NCBI GenBank assembly: GCA_003259005.1
Contig: QLII01000001.1
Location: 2,434,501 to 2,498,500, forward strand
Direction of reading: 5' to 3'
Length of the DNA stretch: 64,000 nucleotides
Source of the DNA: Spirosoma telluris
GTDB taxonomy: Bacteria; Bacteroidota; Bacteroidia; Cytophagales; Spirosomataceae
Positions 24,926 to 34,968 of the stretch are shown here, in pieces; position 1 is the first letter of the stretch, and the number at the start of each line of letters is the position of its first letter. Both the position numbers and the translations under genes were made by a program. The notes under the pieces were generated by a model. That model saw nothing but the letters and a program-made list of their open reading frames with translations, was not told where the DNA came from and did no database searches.

Positions 24926-25595
24926 TTAAAGCCATTGGTCGTCGATTAAGTTAAGCACCTGACTCTCCAGGGTTATTTCCTCAGATGCCATCGCTTGTTT
25001 GTTGAGGGCTATGCAAAGCAACCTAACTGCTTCCTCTATTCGCTTCCAATCCTCAGCACTTCGCAAATCAAGCCCAATTACCGGACGATTGGTTTGAGCC
25101 ATAATGGTTAAATAAGACATCCCGGCAAGCACGACTGCAGACACCGCCTGTGTATCGGCCCCTGCACAAACGTGAGTTGGTCTACCAACCGAGTGAGTTC
25201 TTTGTCTACAGCCTGGCTGATCACGTCTGCTGTTGGGTCAGGCTCGAAAAGGGTGGCTTTTAATAATTCCCGCGCAGGATTGGAGGTTCTTAAAGACCGG
25301 TAAATCTGAATCACTTGCCGAGACCAAATGTCAGCCAGATCCGACTTCTGCTGGGGGCGAATATGGTCAAGAACCTGGGGGTAAAAACCGGGAAGAATTT
25401 ATCCCTTTTCAGGTAATGGGCCATAAGCCCATCGAGGCTACCGAAATAGCGATAGATCAGTGTTTTACTAACACGGGCTCTTTGTGCAATCCGAATTAAG
25501 ACAACTCCCTGCCACCCATGCTCGTTAATTTCGTCTTCCAAAGCGTTCAGGATTCGTTTAATGGTCTGAGTGCGATTTTTAGAAATTACCTCCAT
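24926..25595 (-). CDS. TetR-family regulator, frameshifted twice
   Basis: About 223 residues after two one-base restorations (G run area 25381-25392 and C run 25159-25162). N-terminal HTH (residues about 10-55): RILNALEDEINEHGWQGVVL, then RARVSKTLIYRYFGSLDGL, a typical TetR DNA-binding motif. The C-terminal part (VSAVVLAGMSYLTIMAQTNRP) is the variable ligand-binding and dimer domain. It diverges from nothing obvious; the next genes are the bshB1 end and a distant sensor gene. It probably regulates its own gene and unknown targets. Confidence 0.7.
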
Positions 25596-25674
25596 AGTTT
25601 ATGTATTGTTTATACGAATAGGTGGGTACAACTACTGTTTTTCTTCCATGCTACTCTGGAGTTGTATGTCCTCT

Positions 25675-25775
25675 CCAGTACTCGTCCAATTTAGATTCTA
25701 TTGATTCTATATACCTGATTATCAGAATCAATAGAATCCAAAGGATCAATAGAAACTAAATTGGACGAGTACTAG
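25675..25775. repeat. MITE-like palindromic element, copy B
   Basis: About 101 bases with near-perfect ends: CAGTACTCGTCCAATTTAG (25676-25694) inverse to CTAAATTGGACGAGTACTAG (25756-25775). The interior has GATTCTATTGATTCTATATA, then CTGATTATCAG, then AATCAATAGAATC, i.e. nested palindromes. The ends are the same as in copies A and C. No coding capacity. Confidence 0.7.
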
Positions 25776-26017
25776 TCTCCTTAGTTAGTATAATAAGCAT
25801 TGCCCGTTATGAGACAGAAATGCATGGATTACGTACTCCCTGAAATGGCTTTAAAACTGCTGGATTGACAAGCGAACTATATTACAAAATGGATTGATTT
25901 GTAACCCTATTGCAATCTCTTTGGGAGTAGGATAAACCATTAGAAGCGGTGAAGCACACATAACAGGATGCTTAGGCGATGAAAGCTGCAAAATTCTGCG
26001 ATTCACCTTCGGCTAAC

Positions 26018-26038
26018 AAGGGGAGAACTCCCCTTTTT
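26018..26038 (+). terminator. Terminator-like hairpin, plus orientation
   Basis: Arms AAGGGGA (26018-26024) and TCCCCTT (26029-26035) around GAAC, followed by TTTGTT; outer ACAA/TTGT pairs extend the stem. It is strong in shape but has no clear gene to serve. Confidence 0.5.
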
Positions 26039-26128
26039 GTTATGGGAGATTTCCCGTATTTATTATATAGACAGGCAGCTATTACACCGGTTAGAGACAG
26101 ATATAATAGGAAATCCATATCTGAATCA

Positions 26129-29100
26129 TTACTGTCGAATAAACGGCAGTTGAATAACCACCTTTGTTCCGGTGGCTTGCTGTTGATCGTCGTATTTGTC
26201 GATGATGGTTACGCCAGCAGCCTGCCCGCTACGCTGCCCAATCAATTGGAGTCGGTCTTCGGTCACCCGCAAACCGACACTCTGGTGCGTGGATAACTGC
26301 TTTTTAAAGGATTGAGCTTTCTCCCTGCCAACGCCATCATCGTCGACAGTGCAGTCTAAATGATCGGACTGGGGTTCAATGGTTAATCGAATGCAGCCCT
26401 TGTCTTTTTTATGCGCTATGCCGTGTAATATAGCGTTCTCAATATAAGGCTGAATAATCATGGGGGGAATAGCCACTTTTTCAACCGATAGGGAAGGGTC
26501 GGCCGTCACTGAAAAGTCGAACTGGTAGTCGAAACGTAATTGTTCCAGCTCCAGGTAGAGTGTTAGTTGTTCCAGTTCGCTGGTCAGGCTTACCCACTCC
26601 TGGCGCGAATTATCCAGAATCAAACGCATCAGGCGTGCAAACTTAACCAGGTATTTATCGGCATTATCGCTGTCGTTCTGAAGAATAAATAATCGAATGG
26701 CATTCAATGAGTTATACAGAAAATGTGGATTCATCTGCGAACGAAGTGCTTTCATTTCTGAAGCGGCAATCCGCTCGCGGAGTTCACTTTTTTCACGTTG
26801 CTCGCGTGCCCGCTGTTGCTCGCGCCAGCGGGCTACAAATCCTGTCAGGGTTAGTAAAGTAACCAGAGCAATTACCCGAAACCACCAGGTTTTCCAGAAA
26901 GGTGCCAGAATGGTAATGGGTAAGCGATAGCCTGCCCGATTCCAGACGCCATCGTTATTAGCCGCTATAATGTGCAGAACATAGTCGCCGGGAGGAACGT
27001 TTGTATAACTGGCAAATGACCGATTGCCCTCCTGATTCCAACGCTCATCGAAATTTTCGAGCTTGTAGGCATAGCGATTATCAGCAGGGTTATCGAAACT
27101 GAGGGCGGCCATCTCGAAGGTAAACATGTTCTGTGAAGGCCGAAGCTCCAGGCCCGGCAGCATCGCCGACGGATCACGTACCATTTCCTGCCCATTTGCC
27201 CGGAACGAAGTCAGGTAAACAGGCGGCACGAATTGGTTTAGCCGAATCTGCTTGGGCATCGTATACACCAGACTGGTCATCCCTCCGAAATAAATTCGCC
27301 CACTTGAGTCCCGAATAATACAACCCGACTCAAACTCGGATGGGGACGTACCATCCGCTTCATTGAAGCTCGTAAATCGAAGCCGATGCACATCTACACT
27401 GGCCAGTCCTCGGCTGGTGCTAACCCAGAGTGTATCACCTATAATGAAAATCCCCGCAATATCGTCGTCTGGTAATCCATGACGGGTTGTAAATACCTGG
27501 CATTTGCCCGTTTTCTGGTTAAGACAAGCCAGACCATTATCAGTTCCAAGCCACATTCGTCCAAACCGATCTTCAGCAAAGGCCGTTACCCCTTCGTCAG
27601 GTACGCTTTTTGGGTCATCACTATGGGTATATTCGGCCAGAAGACGCAGATCTGGACTAATTTTATAGACTGGCCCTAGCCCGCCAACCCACAGATTCTG
27701 GTGGCTATCAAAGTACAGCGTATTATAATTTTTACCCGGCAAGTTTGCAATCCGTTCGTTATTGAATTGATGGGTAAATCGACCTGTTTTCGGATCATAG
27801 ATCGTTAGTTTTTCGTCTGTACCAATAAACAACCGCCCATCTCCTGCGTCAATAATTCCAAATACCCGCTCACCAGTAATACGCTTATCTGCATTGATAA
27901 CGGGTCTCTTCCCCGGCTTTTCGGGCGAAGCCATACTCGGCACGTGCTCTACCTGGCCAGTGGTGGGATGCAACCAATCCAAACCGGCATTTGTGCCTAT
28001 CCACACCTTCCCGCGTCGATCGCTAAGTATAGAATAGGTAAGGTTGCTGACTAAACTATTAGGATTATTCTGATCATGACGGTAAAGACTATACGATTTA
28101 GTTTGTGGATTAATATGAGCCACTCCATCGCGCGTGGCAAGCCACAGCGAGTTTGTTTTATCGACAGATAAACCGGCGGCATCCAGTCCCTCCGTTTTAA
28201 CAGGCTGATACCCGACTTCATCGTAAAGGGAGTGAAACTTCTCTACGGTTGGATTGAACCAGCACACCCCTGCATCATCGGTTAACACCCATATTACGCC
28301 CGCTCGGTCTTCGGCGAGCGCACTGATCGAGTTAGAGATCAAACTTCGCTTGTTATGCTCATTGCTGAGGTAACTAAAAAATCGGCTTGTCGCTGGGTCA
28401 TAGTGATAAAGACCTCCCCCTGTGATACCAACCCATAAATCGCCTGTTCGGGTGAACAGCAGAGACGAAACGGGCTGATCGGTTGCCAATTGTGCAATGG
28501 GGCTAAATACGCCCTTTGCCAGATTCAAACTGGTTAGTTTCCCTTGCTTTGTGCCTACCAGAAGCTCGCCCGTTTTGGGATGTCGGGCCAGAGCCGTTAT
28601 GTAATCATCAGGTAATGAGGCAGAAACCGAGGGATCATGGCGAAACTGACGAACCTTTTTTGTTGGCAAATCATAGGCAAAAAGGCCACTTTCCGTGCCA
28701 ATCCAAAGTGTATGACCATCGGGCAGCATTCGGCGAATCGACTTAACGGCTGGGGTCGACTCATCAGGGAGTGCAAGCAGTGTCGAGTGGCCAGTAACGG
28801 GATCGAAGTCAATCACGCCCCCTTAGTGCCTAACCACAATCGACCGTTCTGGCCGTCGGCTATTAGTCGAATAAAATTGCACCCCTGCCCTAAGTGAGTA
28901 AACGAGTATCGCAGAAACGACTGCGTTCCTGGATCAAACCGATTCAATCCCTCCTGCGCTCCTGCCCAAAGGGTGCCGTTTTTGTCGGTAAACACATAAC
29001 GAACAATACGGTGCGATAATGACCGGGATTACCCGCTTGATTGGTAAACGTCTTACAACGCAGCCCATCGAACCGGGTTAGGCCTCTGACGGTTGCTATC

Positions 29101-29240
29101 CAGACAAAACCAGGTTTATCCTGGGTCATTGCTACTGTATAGTTAGCGGCCAGGCCCTGCTGCAATGAAAGGCGTTGAAAAGCTAACGATGGAGACTGCC
29201 CTTGCCCCTGCCTCCAGGCAGTACTTAAGATAAATAGCAA
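26129..29240 (-). CDS. Propeller-type sensor histidine kinase, frameshifted twice
   Basis: About 1037 residues once single bases are added at 28818-28822 (C run) and 29025-29027 (G run). Signal or membrane anchor at the start, then repeated Reg_prop-like blades (for example ALAEDRAGVIWVLTDDAG, TYSILSDRRGKVWIGTNAG), a Y_Y_Y domain (about 650-720), one TM segment (FWKTWWFRVIALVTLLTL), a coiled coil, and a LytS-type kinase core: LRSQMNPHFLYNSLNAIRLF with the phospho-acceptor His, and ATPase motif DDDGVGREK. The extracellular propellers usually sense glycans or other nutrients in Bacteroidota. It has no receiver or HTH and no adjacent regulator; the LytTR regulator at 30918 may serve as partner. 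The opposite-strand gap of about 440 bases separates it from the GAF kinase. Confidence 0.83.
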
Positions 29241-29572
29241 AAGCGGGCTTCGCCACCAACGAAACCAGACTGCTTGCTTACAAATCCCTTTTTTATCCGA
29301 TTATCGCTAATCTGGCTACATATCATACCCTTGCAGGCAACCCCAACTGTTCTAGTTAGTCCCCGGAGCGAATATAGATGATTTACAGACAGATTACATA
29401 GGTTAGGCCCAGATGAACGTTTGCATTGATAGCTCGGGGTAAAAGTTGACCGGAAACGCATCACCAGAAAGCAGAACCAGTCAACCAGTTATCAGGCCAA
29501 ATCCACCCATTGTTCATTAGCCTTGTTGAGTGTCCTAAACTATGTATTCTTTTGTAAACTAATTATCCCTGA

Positions 29573-29659
29573 GATTTTAGCTGGTCGATAGTCGGTAGTC
29601 GATACGCCATATCTTGGAGATATGGCGTATCGACTACCGACTATCGACCAGCTAAAATC
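29573..29659. repeat. 42-base perfect inverted repeat with three-base loop
   Basis: Arms 29573-29614 and 29618-29659 are exact reverse complements, the loop is TGG. The arms carry TCGATAGTCGGTAGTCGATA, the same wording as at 3327-3351 and 20860-20951. It lies between divergent genes (sensor 26129-29240 and GAF kinase 29680), ending 21 bases before the GTG start, so it may cover a promoter or leader. Confidence 0.75.
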
Positions 29660-29679
29660 CCTTAACTACAATCGGGCCA

Positions 29680-30921
29680 GTGGCAAGTGACAAACAAATC
29701 GTATCTCGACCTACCTACCAGCAATCATTGAAAGATGAGCTGGAAGTAGAACGGATCATTAATTTTTTTGCCATGTCGCTTTTAGATCAAACCACTGTTG
29801 AGGAAGTACTGTGGGACGTAGCAAAGAATTGCATTGCCCGGTTGAATTTTGTGGACTGCGTCGTGTACAGGCTCGACGAAGAACGGAGGGTACTAGTGCA
29901 GAAAGCCGCCCACGGACCCAAAAGTCCATCAATGGGCGTTATTCAAGATCCGATTGAAATACCCGTTGGCCAGGGAATTGTTGGCGAAGTAGCTCGCACC
30001 GGTCAGCCCGAACGCATTGGTAATACGTCCCTGGACAAGCGCTACATTGCCGATGACGCTGTTCGCTACTCTGAGATTACAGTGCCTATTCTGCTCAACG
30101 GGCGGGTTTGGGGAGTGATTGATGCAGAACACCCCAAACGGCACTTTTTTCGCCCGCATCATCTGACGGTGTTAACAAAAGTGGCGGCCCTGTGCGCCCA
30201 GAAAATCCGCCGGGTTGAAACAGAAGTAGCCTATCGGCACGCCCAACAGCAATTGTCAGATAATAACCGACGCGTTGCCGAAGCTAAGCTACTGGCCCTC
30301 CGGATGCAGATGAACCCCCACTTTGTGTTCAATAGTCTGAACGCAATCAATAAATTTGTCCTGCAAAACGATAGCGAACAAGCCTCGCGCTACCTGACCA
30401 AATTTGCCCGATTAGTGAGGCAGGTATTGGCCAATACGCAAACAGATTGGGTATCCTTACGCGATGAATTAACGGCCTTACAGAGTTATATAGAGCTGGA
30501 ACAGCTTCGGTCTGACGATCACTTCGACGTGACGGTACGCATAGATCCAAAACTCAGTGCCGACTCGGTTCAGGTACCGCCACTGCTAATTCAGCCTTAT
30601 ATAGAAAACGCCATTCGGCATGGATTGCTGGCTCAGCAAAACCGCCGAGCCATGTTAACCATTGATTGTAAGCGAATTGGAAACCGGTTAGCTATTGCCA
30701 TAACCGACAACGGTATCGGCCGGGAAGCCGCGATTAGTAATCGCCCCCAAAACCTGAATGCCCATCAGTTTCACGGTAGCCGAATTGCCGAAGAGCGAGT
30801 CGTTTTAGTAAATGATCTCTACGACGTTGATGCCCGAATTGATTGTCAGGATTTAATTGGTCTTGATGGACAACCCGATGGAACCTGCATTACCTTCACT
30901 ATGAACTTAAAAACACAATGA
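29680..30921 (+). CDS. GAF-domain LytS-type histidine kinase
   Basis: 413 residues from a GTG start. GAF domain about 30-180 (LVQKAAHGPKSPSMG, VGQGIVGEVARTG, DAEHPKRHF) that would bind a small cytosolic ligand, then a short coiled coil and a LytS/YpdA-type kinase: LRMQMNPHFVFNSLNAINKF with phospho-acceptor His214, then IQPYIENAIRHG and TDNGIGREAA as ATP-binding boxes. No membrane segment, so it is soluble. It overlaps the LytTR regulator by four bases (ATGA), a clear operon. The signal is unknown. Confidence 0.92.
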   Translation: MASDKQIVSRPTYQQSLKDELEVERIINFFAMSLLDQTTVEEVLWDVAKNCIARLNFVDCVVYRLDEERRVLVQKAAHGPKSPSMGVIQDPIEIPVGQGIVGEVARTGQPERIGNTSLDKRYIADDAVRYSEITVPILLNGRVWGVIDAEHPKRHFFRPHHLTVLTKVAALCAQKIRRVETEVAYRHAQQQLSDNNRRVAEAKLLALRMQMNPHFVFNSLNAINKFVLQNDSEQASRYLTKFARLVRQVLANTQTDWVSLRDELTALQSYIELEQLRSDDHFDVTVRIDPKLSADSVQVPPLLIQPYIENAIRHGLLAQQNRRAMLTIDCKRIGNRLAIAITDNGIGREAAISNRPQNLNAHQFHGSRIAEERVVLVNDLYDVDARIDCQDLIGLDGQPDGTCITFTMNLKTQ

Positions 30922-31658
30922 CTGCACTACTGATTGACGATGAGAAGCACTGCCGCGATGTGTTGAGTCTGCTGCTCAAACGCTACTGTCCAACTGTCCA
31001 GATACTGGCTGCCTGCGCTAGTGGATCAGAAGGCCAGACAGCGATTGAAACTTTACATCCAGATTTGATTTTTCTGGACATTGAGATGCCAGGCATGAGT
31101 GGTTTCGACATGCTCGAAGCCTGCCGCTATAATCGGTTCCGGGTAATTTTCACAACGGCCTTCAACGAGTATGCCATTAAAGCGATTCGACACAACGCCC
31201 TGGATTATATCCTGAAACCAATTGACAAAGATGAACTGATACGAGCAGTAGCCAAGGCCGAATCGGAACTAGCCAGTCATACTCCCCCTCGCATTGATCA
31301 GTTTCTGGACTACCTGCAAAACCAGCGCGCTGGTGACCGGATTGCTCTACCTACTATGGAAGGTTTGCAAATCATTCATAGCGAAGACATCTATTACTGC
31401 GAATCGGATGGTGGCTACACTCGTTTTGCCTTAAAAAATGGCCAAATCATTCTGATTTCCAAGACGTTGAAAGAAGTGGAGGAAGTGCTCGAGAGTAAAG
31501 GATTTTGTCGGGTACACCATAGTTATCTCATCAACCTGCGTTATGTTCAACGCTATATTCGGGGCGATGGTGGCGAGGTGGTAATGGCTAATAGCAAGAC
31601 GCTGCCGGTTTCCCGGAATAAAAAACAGGAGTTTCTTAGTTTATTGGAAAAAATATGA
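30918..31658 (+). CDS. LytTR-type response regulator
   Basis: 246 residues. Receiver domain: acidic pair DDE at 7-9, phospho-acceptor Asp54 in FLDIEMPGMSG, then TTAFNEYAIKAI and YILKPIDKDEL with the conserved Lys. The LytTR DNA-binding domain (about 140-245) has IALPTMEGLQIIHSEDIYYCESDGGYT and FCRVHHSYLINLRYVQRY. It is translationally coupled with the GAF kinase gene. Targets are unknown; regulators of this class often control sugar, polysaccharide or peptide utilisation, and a SusC/SusD-type locus follows at 34.4-39.6 kb. Confidence 0.94.
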   Translation: MTALLIDDEKHCRDVLSLLLKRYCPTVQILAACASGSEGQTAIETLHPDLIFLDIEMPGMSGFDMLEACRYNRFRVIFTTAFNEYAIKAIRHNALDYILKPIDKDELIRAVAKAESELASHTPPRIDQFLDYLQNQRAGDRIALPTMEGLQIIHSEDIYYCESDGGYTRFALKNGQIILISKTLKEVEEVLESKGFCRVHHSYLINLRYVQRYIRGDGGEVVMANSKTLPVSRNKKQEFLSLLEKI

Positions 31659-31776
31659 CCTATTGGGCTAGTACAGATTCTGGCTATGCTATTATAGAAA
31701 AAAGCCATCAAACTATACGAGATAGCTGATGGCTTATAGAGTAGTCAGGTTGTTGAGGAGGGTAATTTTGTCAATC

Positions 31777-31809
31777 AACTTCCCGAAAGCTTAGAGCTTT
31801 CGGGAAGTT
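31777..31809. terminator. Bidirectional terminator between convergent genes
   Basis: Arms AACTTCCCGAAAGCT (31777-31791) and AGCTTTCGGGAAGTT (31795-31809) around TAG. T-rich flanks exist on both strands, as expected for the converging LytTR and S9D genes. Confidence 0.75.
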
Positions 31810-31820
31810 TAGGGTAATTA

Positions 31821-34299
31821 TTATTTCCCGCTACCGAGTTTCCCGGCCTTAGTGGCCTGTCCGGCAGCAGTTGGGTTTTTCACATACTTATCTAACCAGC
31901 CGTTCATTTCCCACAGCATGTGCAGTAAGGATTCTTTGGCTGTGTAGCCATGGCTTTCGTAGGGCAGGAATACCAATCGGGTTGTAGCGCCAAAGCCTTT
32001 CAGAGCGTTGTAATAACGCTCCGACTGAATCGGGAAGGTGCCGGTGTTGTTATCCGCTTCGCCGTGTACTAACAGCAGAGGTGTTTTCATTTTGTCGGCA
32101 TTCATAAACGGCGACATGTTATTATACACCTCAGGGGCCTGCCAGTAGCTACGCTGTTCGTTCTGGAAGCCGAACGGAGTCAGCGTCCGGTTATAAGCAC
32201 CACTACGGGCAATACCCCCTTTAAACAACTTGCTGTGGGTTAGCAGGTTGGCAGTCATGAATGCACCATAGGAGTGTCCGCCTACGCCCACACGGCTCGA
32301 ATCGACAACGCCCAACCGAACCCCTTCATCAATGGCCGCTTTAGCGCTCGACACTAACTGCTCTACGTAGGTATCGTTTGGTTCTTTGTCGCCTTCGCCT
32401 ACAATAGGGATACTGGCGTTGTCCAGAATCGCATAGCCCATCGCTACAAATGCAGCGCCACCCCAGTAGCTAATCCGATTGAACTGATATGGAGAACCCG
32501 ATACCTGACTGGCAGCTTCTTTGCTTTTAAACTCGGCCGGATAGGCCCACAAAAACGTTGGTAAGGGACCTTGTTCTTTCTTGTAGCCAACAGGCAAATA
32601 CAGCGTAGCCGTCAGTTCAACGCCATCGGTCCGTTTGTAGCGAAGCTGCTGTTTCTGTACGCCTTTCAATTGTGGGTACGGATGCGGGAAGAACGTGGCC
32701 TGCATAGGGGCAATCCTGGCTTTTAGGTTCCTAACAAAGTAGTTTGGATTCTCATCGGGCGTTTCGCGGGTGGTCAGAATCACCTGTTTAGTTGCATCCA
32801 GCACGGCAATAGGCCGCTCGAAATAAGGAGCCGCCGACCGCCAAAGCTCTTTAGTCTGCTTTGTTTTCAGATTTAGCAGGCTCACAAAGGGTCGGTCACC
32901 CTCGGGCGAGGCACCCATCGCGTTGAGCATCAGAATTTCGCCAGTTGGCAACAAGTTCAGCACCTCGCGACCATACTGATTATGCTTCATATCGGGTTGA
33001 CCAGGGTTGGTGTACCGATCTTCATAGGAACGATCAAACAGAACAGACGTCTGCCAGGTAGCCGGGTTAACAATTTTGGTGATCGTTTTGCGGTTTTGCC
33101 ACCAGCGCTCGGTTGCCAGTGCCGTTGTCTCATTGCCCCAATCGAAGTTTTCGAAACGAAACTGAGCGGCATAGATTTCTTTCGGCTGCGCGGAGAACGG
33201 TGCTTCTACCTGGAAAACCTTATCCCGAATGTCAGCCTTTACTTTTGGATCTCCACTGTCCTGAGCCACCGTATAATAGACCGTAGCTGGAGCATCGGCC
33301 CGCCAGTTGAAATCGCGGGGACCGGTTGGAGCGCCATCACGGCTATAGGGAACCGTTTCCTGCAAAGGGCCATCGTTCAGTGTTTTTACCAGCGAACCGG
33401 CGATGGCATAAATTTCCGTTTTGAGGGGAAAGCGGTTAACGGGTACCAGATATGAAAATGGGGTATGAACCGTCTCGATCATTACATACTTGCCATCTGG
33501 CGAAGGGTCAGCTGAGAGAATAATGCCAGGCTGACCAATATTGGTTGTCGATCCATCCAACCCTACCCGTACCACCTGTGCTGTGGTGTAATACGCAAAC
33601 TGCTTCTCATCGGACGGGTTCTTCAGCAAATCCTGATACGTTGGCGCTTGCCCACGCGAGCCTTTTACGTTTTCCTGCGTAGTTGGGCCAGCAGGCACCC
33701 GGCTGATTTCTGGCGCGGGGCCACGTCCTGCCGGAATCGTTTTTACGATCAGACTTTTGCTGTCCGATACCCAACGATACGGTATACCCAGGGTTGCATT
33801 GATGGCTAGCGAACCAACTTTTTGGGCTGATGCGGTCGCAACGTCGGCAATGTACAGGTCGATCCGGCTATCGGTCGAATTGGCAAAGGCAATCTTCGTT
33901 CCATCGGGCGACCACTGTACAAAACTTAGCAAAGGTGAAGCAGGAAGGCCCGTAATCGCTTTCTCGTCTTTATCCGTCAGTTTCTTGAGTTTTAGACCGG
34001 TTATGTAGCGTGCCCGGCTGGGGCCGTTGTTGGCTGGGTTCAACCGCAAGCCAGCCAGTTTGAATTCGGGCTGAGACAGTTCGTCGATACCCGGAGCACC
34101 TGCCTGCTCAAGAAAGAGCATCATATCCCCTTTGTCTGACATACTGACGTTGGGGTAGCTGGAGCCGTTACCAGATCGGCTAATGCTTTGGGGGTGTTTG
34201 ATAGGTTAAAGCATCCTGCGCCTGGGCGGTTATTGAGAAGGCAATCCAGGAAATAAGTAAAAGCCACCGGCTTTTTTGAGTCGTTAGGTTGTGAAGCAT
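31821..34299 (-). CDS. S9D-type peptidase (glutamyl endopeptidase-like), frameshifted near the N-terminus
   Basis: About 826 residues from ATG 34299 with a signal peptide (LLLISWIAFSITAQAQ). Two one-base losses (34190-34194 and 34152-34155) break it before about residue 60; from 34142 onward it is open. N-terminal beta-propeller part, then a peptidase domain: GVGGHSYGAFMTANL with the nucleophile Ser, HGEADNNTGTF with the Asp, and YESHGY with the His. RSGAYNRTLTPFGFQNE and the triad layout closely match the plant chloroplast glutamyl endopeptidase (S9D). It hydrolyses peptides, possibly after Glu. It shares its strand with, and lies downstream of, the lipoprotein/SusD/SusC genes, suggesting a peptide uptake locus. 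Confidence 0.85.
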
Positions 34300-34369
34300 A
34301 AAGTAAGAGGGTGTTTCAGGTTATTGGAAAATAAAGATAGGTCTAAAATAAATGGCATGACCCATAAAA

Positions 34370-34401
34370 AAATGCCGCAACCTGTTCTGGCTGCGGCATT
34401 T
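34370..34401 (-). terminator. Terminator of the SusCD operon
   Basis: Arms AAATGCCGCA (34370-34379) and TGCGGCATTT (34392-34401); on the minus strand it is followed by T residues. It lies just after the lipoprotein stop (34407) and separates it from the S9D gene, which starts at 34299. Confidence 0.75.
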
Positions 34402-34406
34402 GAGCA

Positions 34407-34883
34407 TCAAAACGAAATCCGATAACCCACTTTTTTATAGTTTTCATTCGGGGCAATGTCTGACCCATTCCCTTCCAGTGTCAAAACCAGATCAACGGTT
34501 TTGGTGGTGCCCGTTGGTGCAGCACCCGTTAATATGTCCACAGCGCAATTGCCAAAACTGGATTTAGCCGGAATCGTAAACGTACCTCCTTTCAGATTAT
34601 AATGGACACCTTCTATGGCTGTCGTATTGTCTTTATCGACGGAGAACTTGATAACCTCATCATTATTCCGCTGGGCACCTACCAAATTCACTTGCGTAGT
34701 CTGTGTACCAGCTCCGTTCTTAATCGCCAGGAGCGGATATGTTTTTCCAACAGCGAGGGACGTAACCACCGTCGCCTGGAATTCAACAACCGTTTTTTTA
34801 TAAATGAAATCGTTTTCTTTGAAACAGGAAGTTTGCGCGAGTAAGACAATACCTATCAGCGCGAAACGCAATAGTCTTTTCAT
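34407..34883 (-). CDS. Small lipoprotein of the SusCD locus (DUF4843-like)
   Basis: 158 residues. Lipobox VLLAQTSCFK (Cys about 20) after a hydrophobic core, so it is probably a surface or outer-membrane lipoprotein. Beta-rich mature part with NNDEVIKFSVDKDNTTAIEGVHYNL and a PAKSS...GTTKTVDLVLTL stretch, reminiscent of DUF4843 or Calx-beta-like domains that accompany SusC/SusD pairs as glycan- or peptide-binding accessories. The family assignment is tentative. It is third in the operon. Confidence 0.65.
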   Translation of the reverse strand: MKRLLRFALIGIVLLAQTSCFKENDFIYKKTVVEFQATVVTSLAVGKTYPLLAIKNGAGTQTTQVNLVGAQRNNDEVIKFSVDKDNTTAIEGVHYNLKGGTFTIPAKSSFGNCAVDILTGAAPTGTTKTVDLVLTLEGNGSDIAPNENYKKVGYRISF

Positions 34884-34907
34884 AGTAAGTAAGTTTATGG
34901 CTTACGA

Positions 34908-34957
34908 TTGATGGTTTACGACTTTCTGTTTGTGGCAGGAAAACCGTAAACCATCAA
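34908..34957. repeat. 13-base inverted repeat TTGATGGTTTACG
   Basis: Arms 34908-34920 and 34945-34957 are exact inverse copies, with a 24-base loop. It lies between SusD and the lipoprotein gene. The wording GTTTACGG recurs at 63338-63419. Confidence 0.5.
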
Positions 34958-34968
34958 CCGTAAACTGA

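Larger units (their letters stand above)
25596..26128. other. 533-base gap holding MITE-like copy B and a hairpin
   Basis: No gene could be supported. It contains the MITE-like copy B (25675-25775) and a GC-rich hairpin (26018-26038) whose T run faces the plus strand although no plus-strand gene is visible upstream. A short ORF at 25979-26296 overlaps the sensor kinase's 3' end and looks like chance. The middle (25776-26000) is ordinary non-coding DNA as far as can be seen. Confidence 0.5.

Noticed and set aside
25979..26296. ORF of 105 codons on the plus strand
   Set aside because: It overlaps the well-supported sensor kinase, contains a terminator-like hairpin, and resembles no protein.
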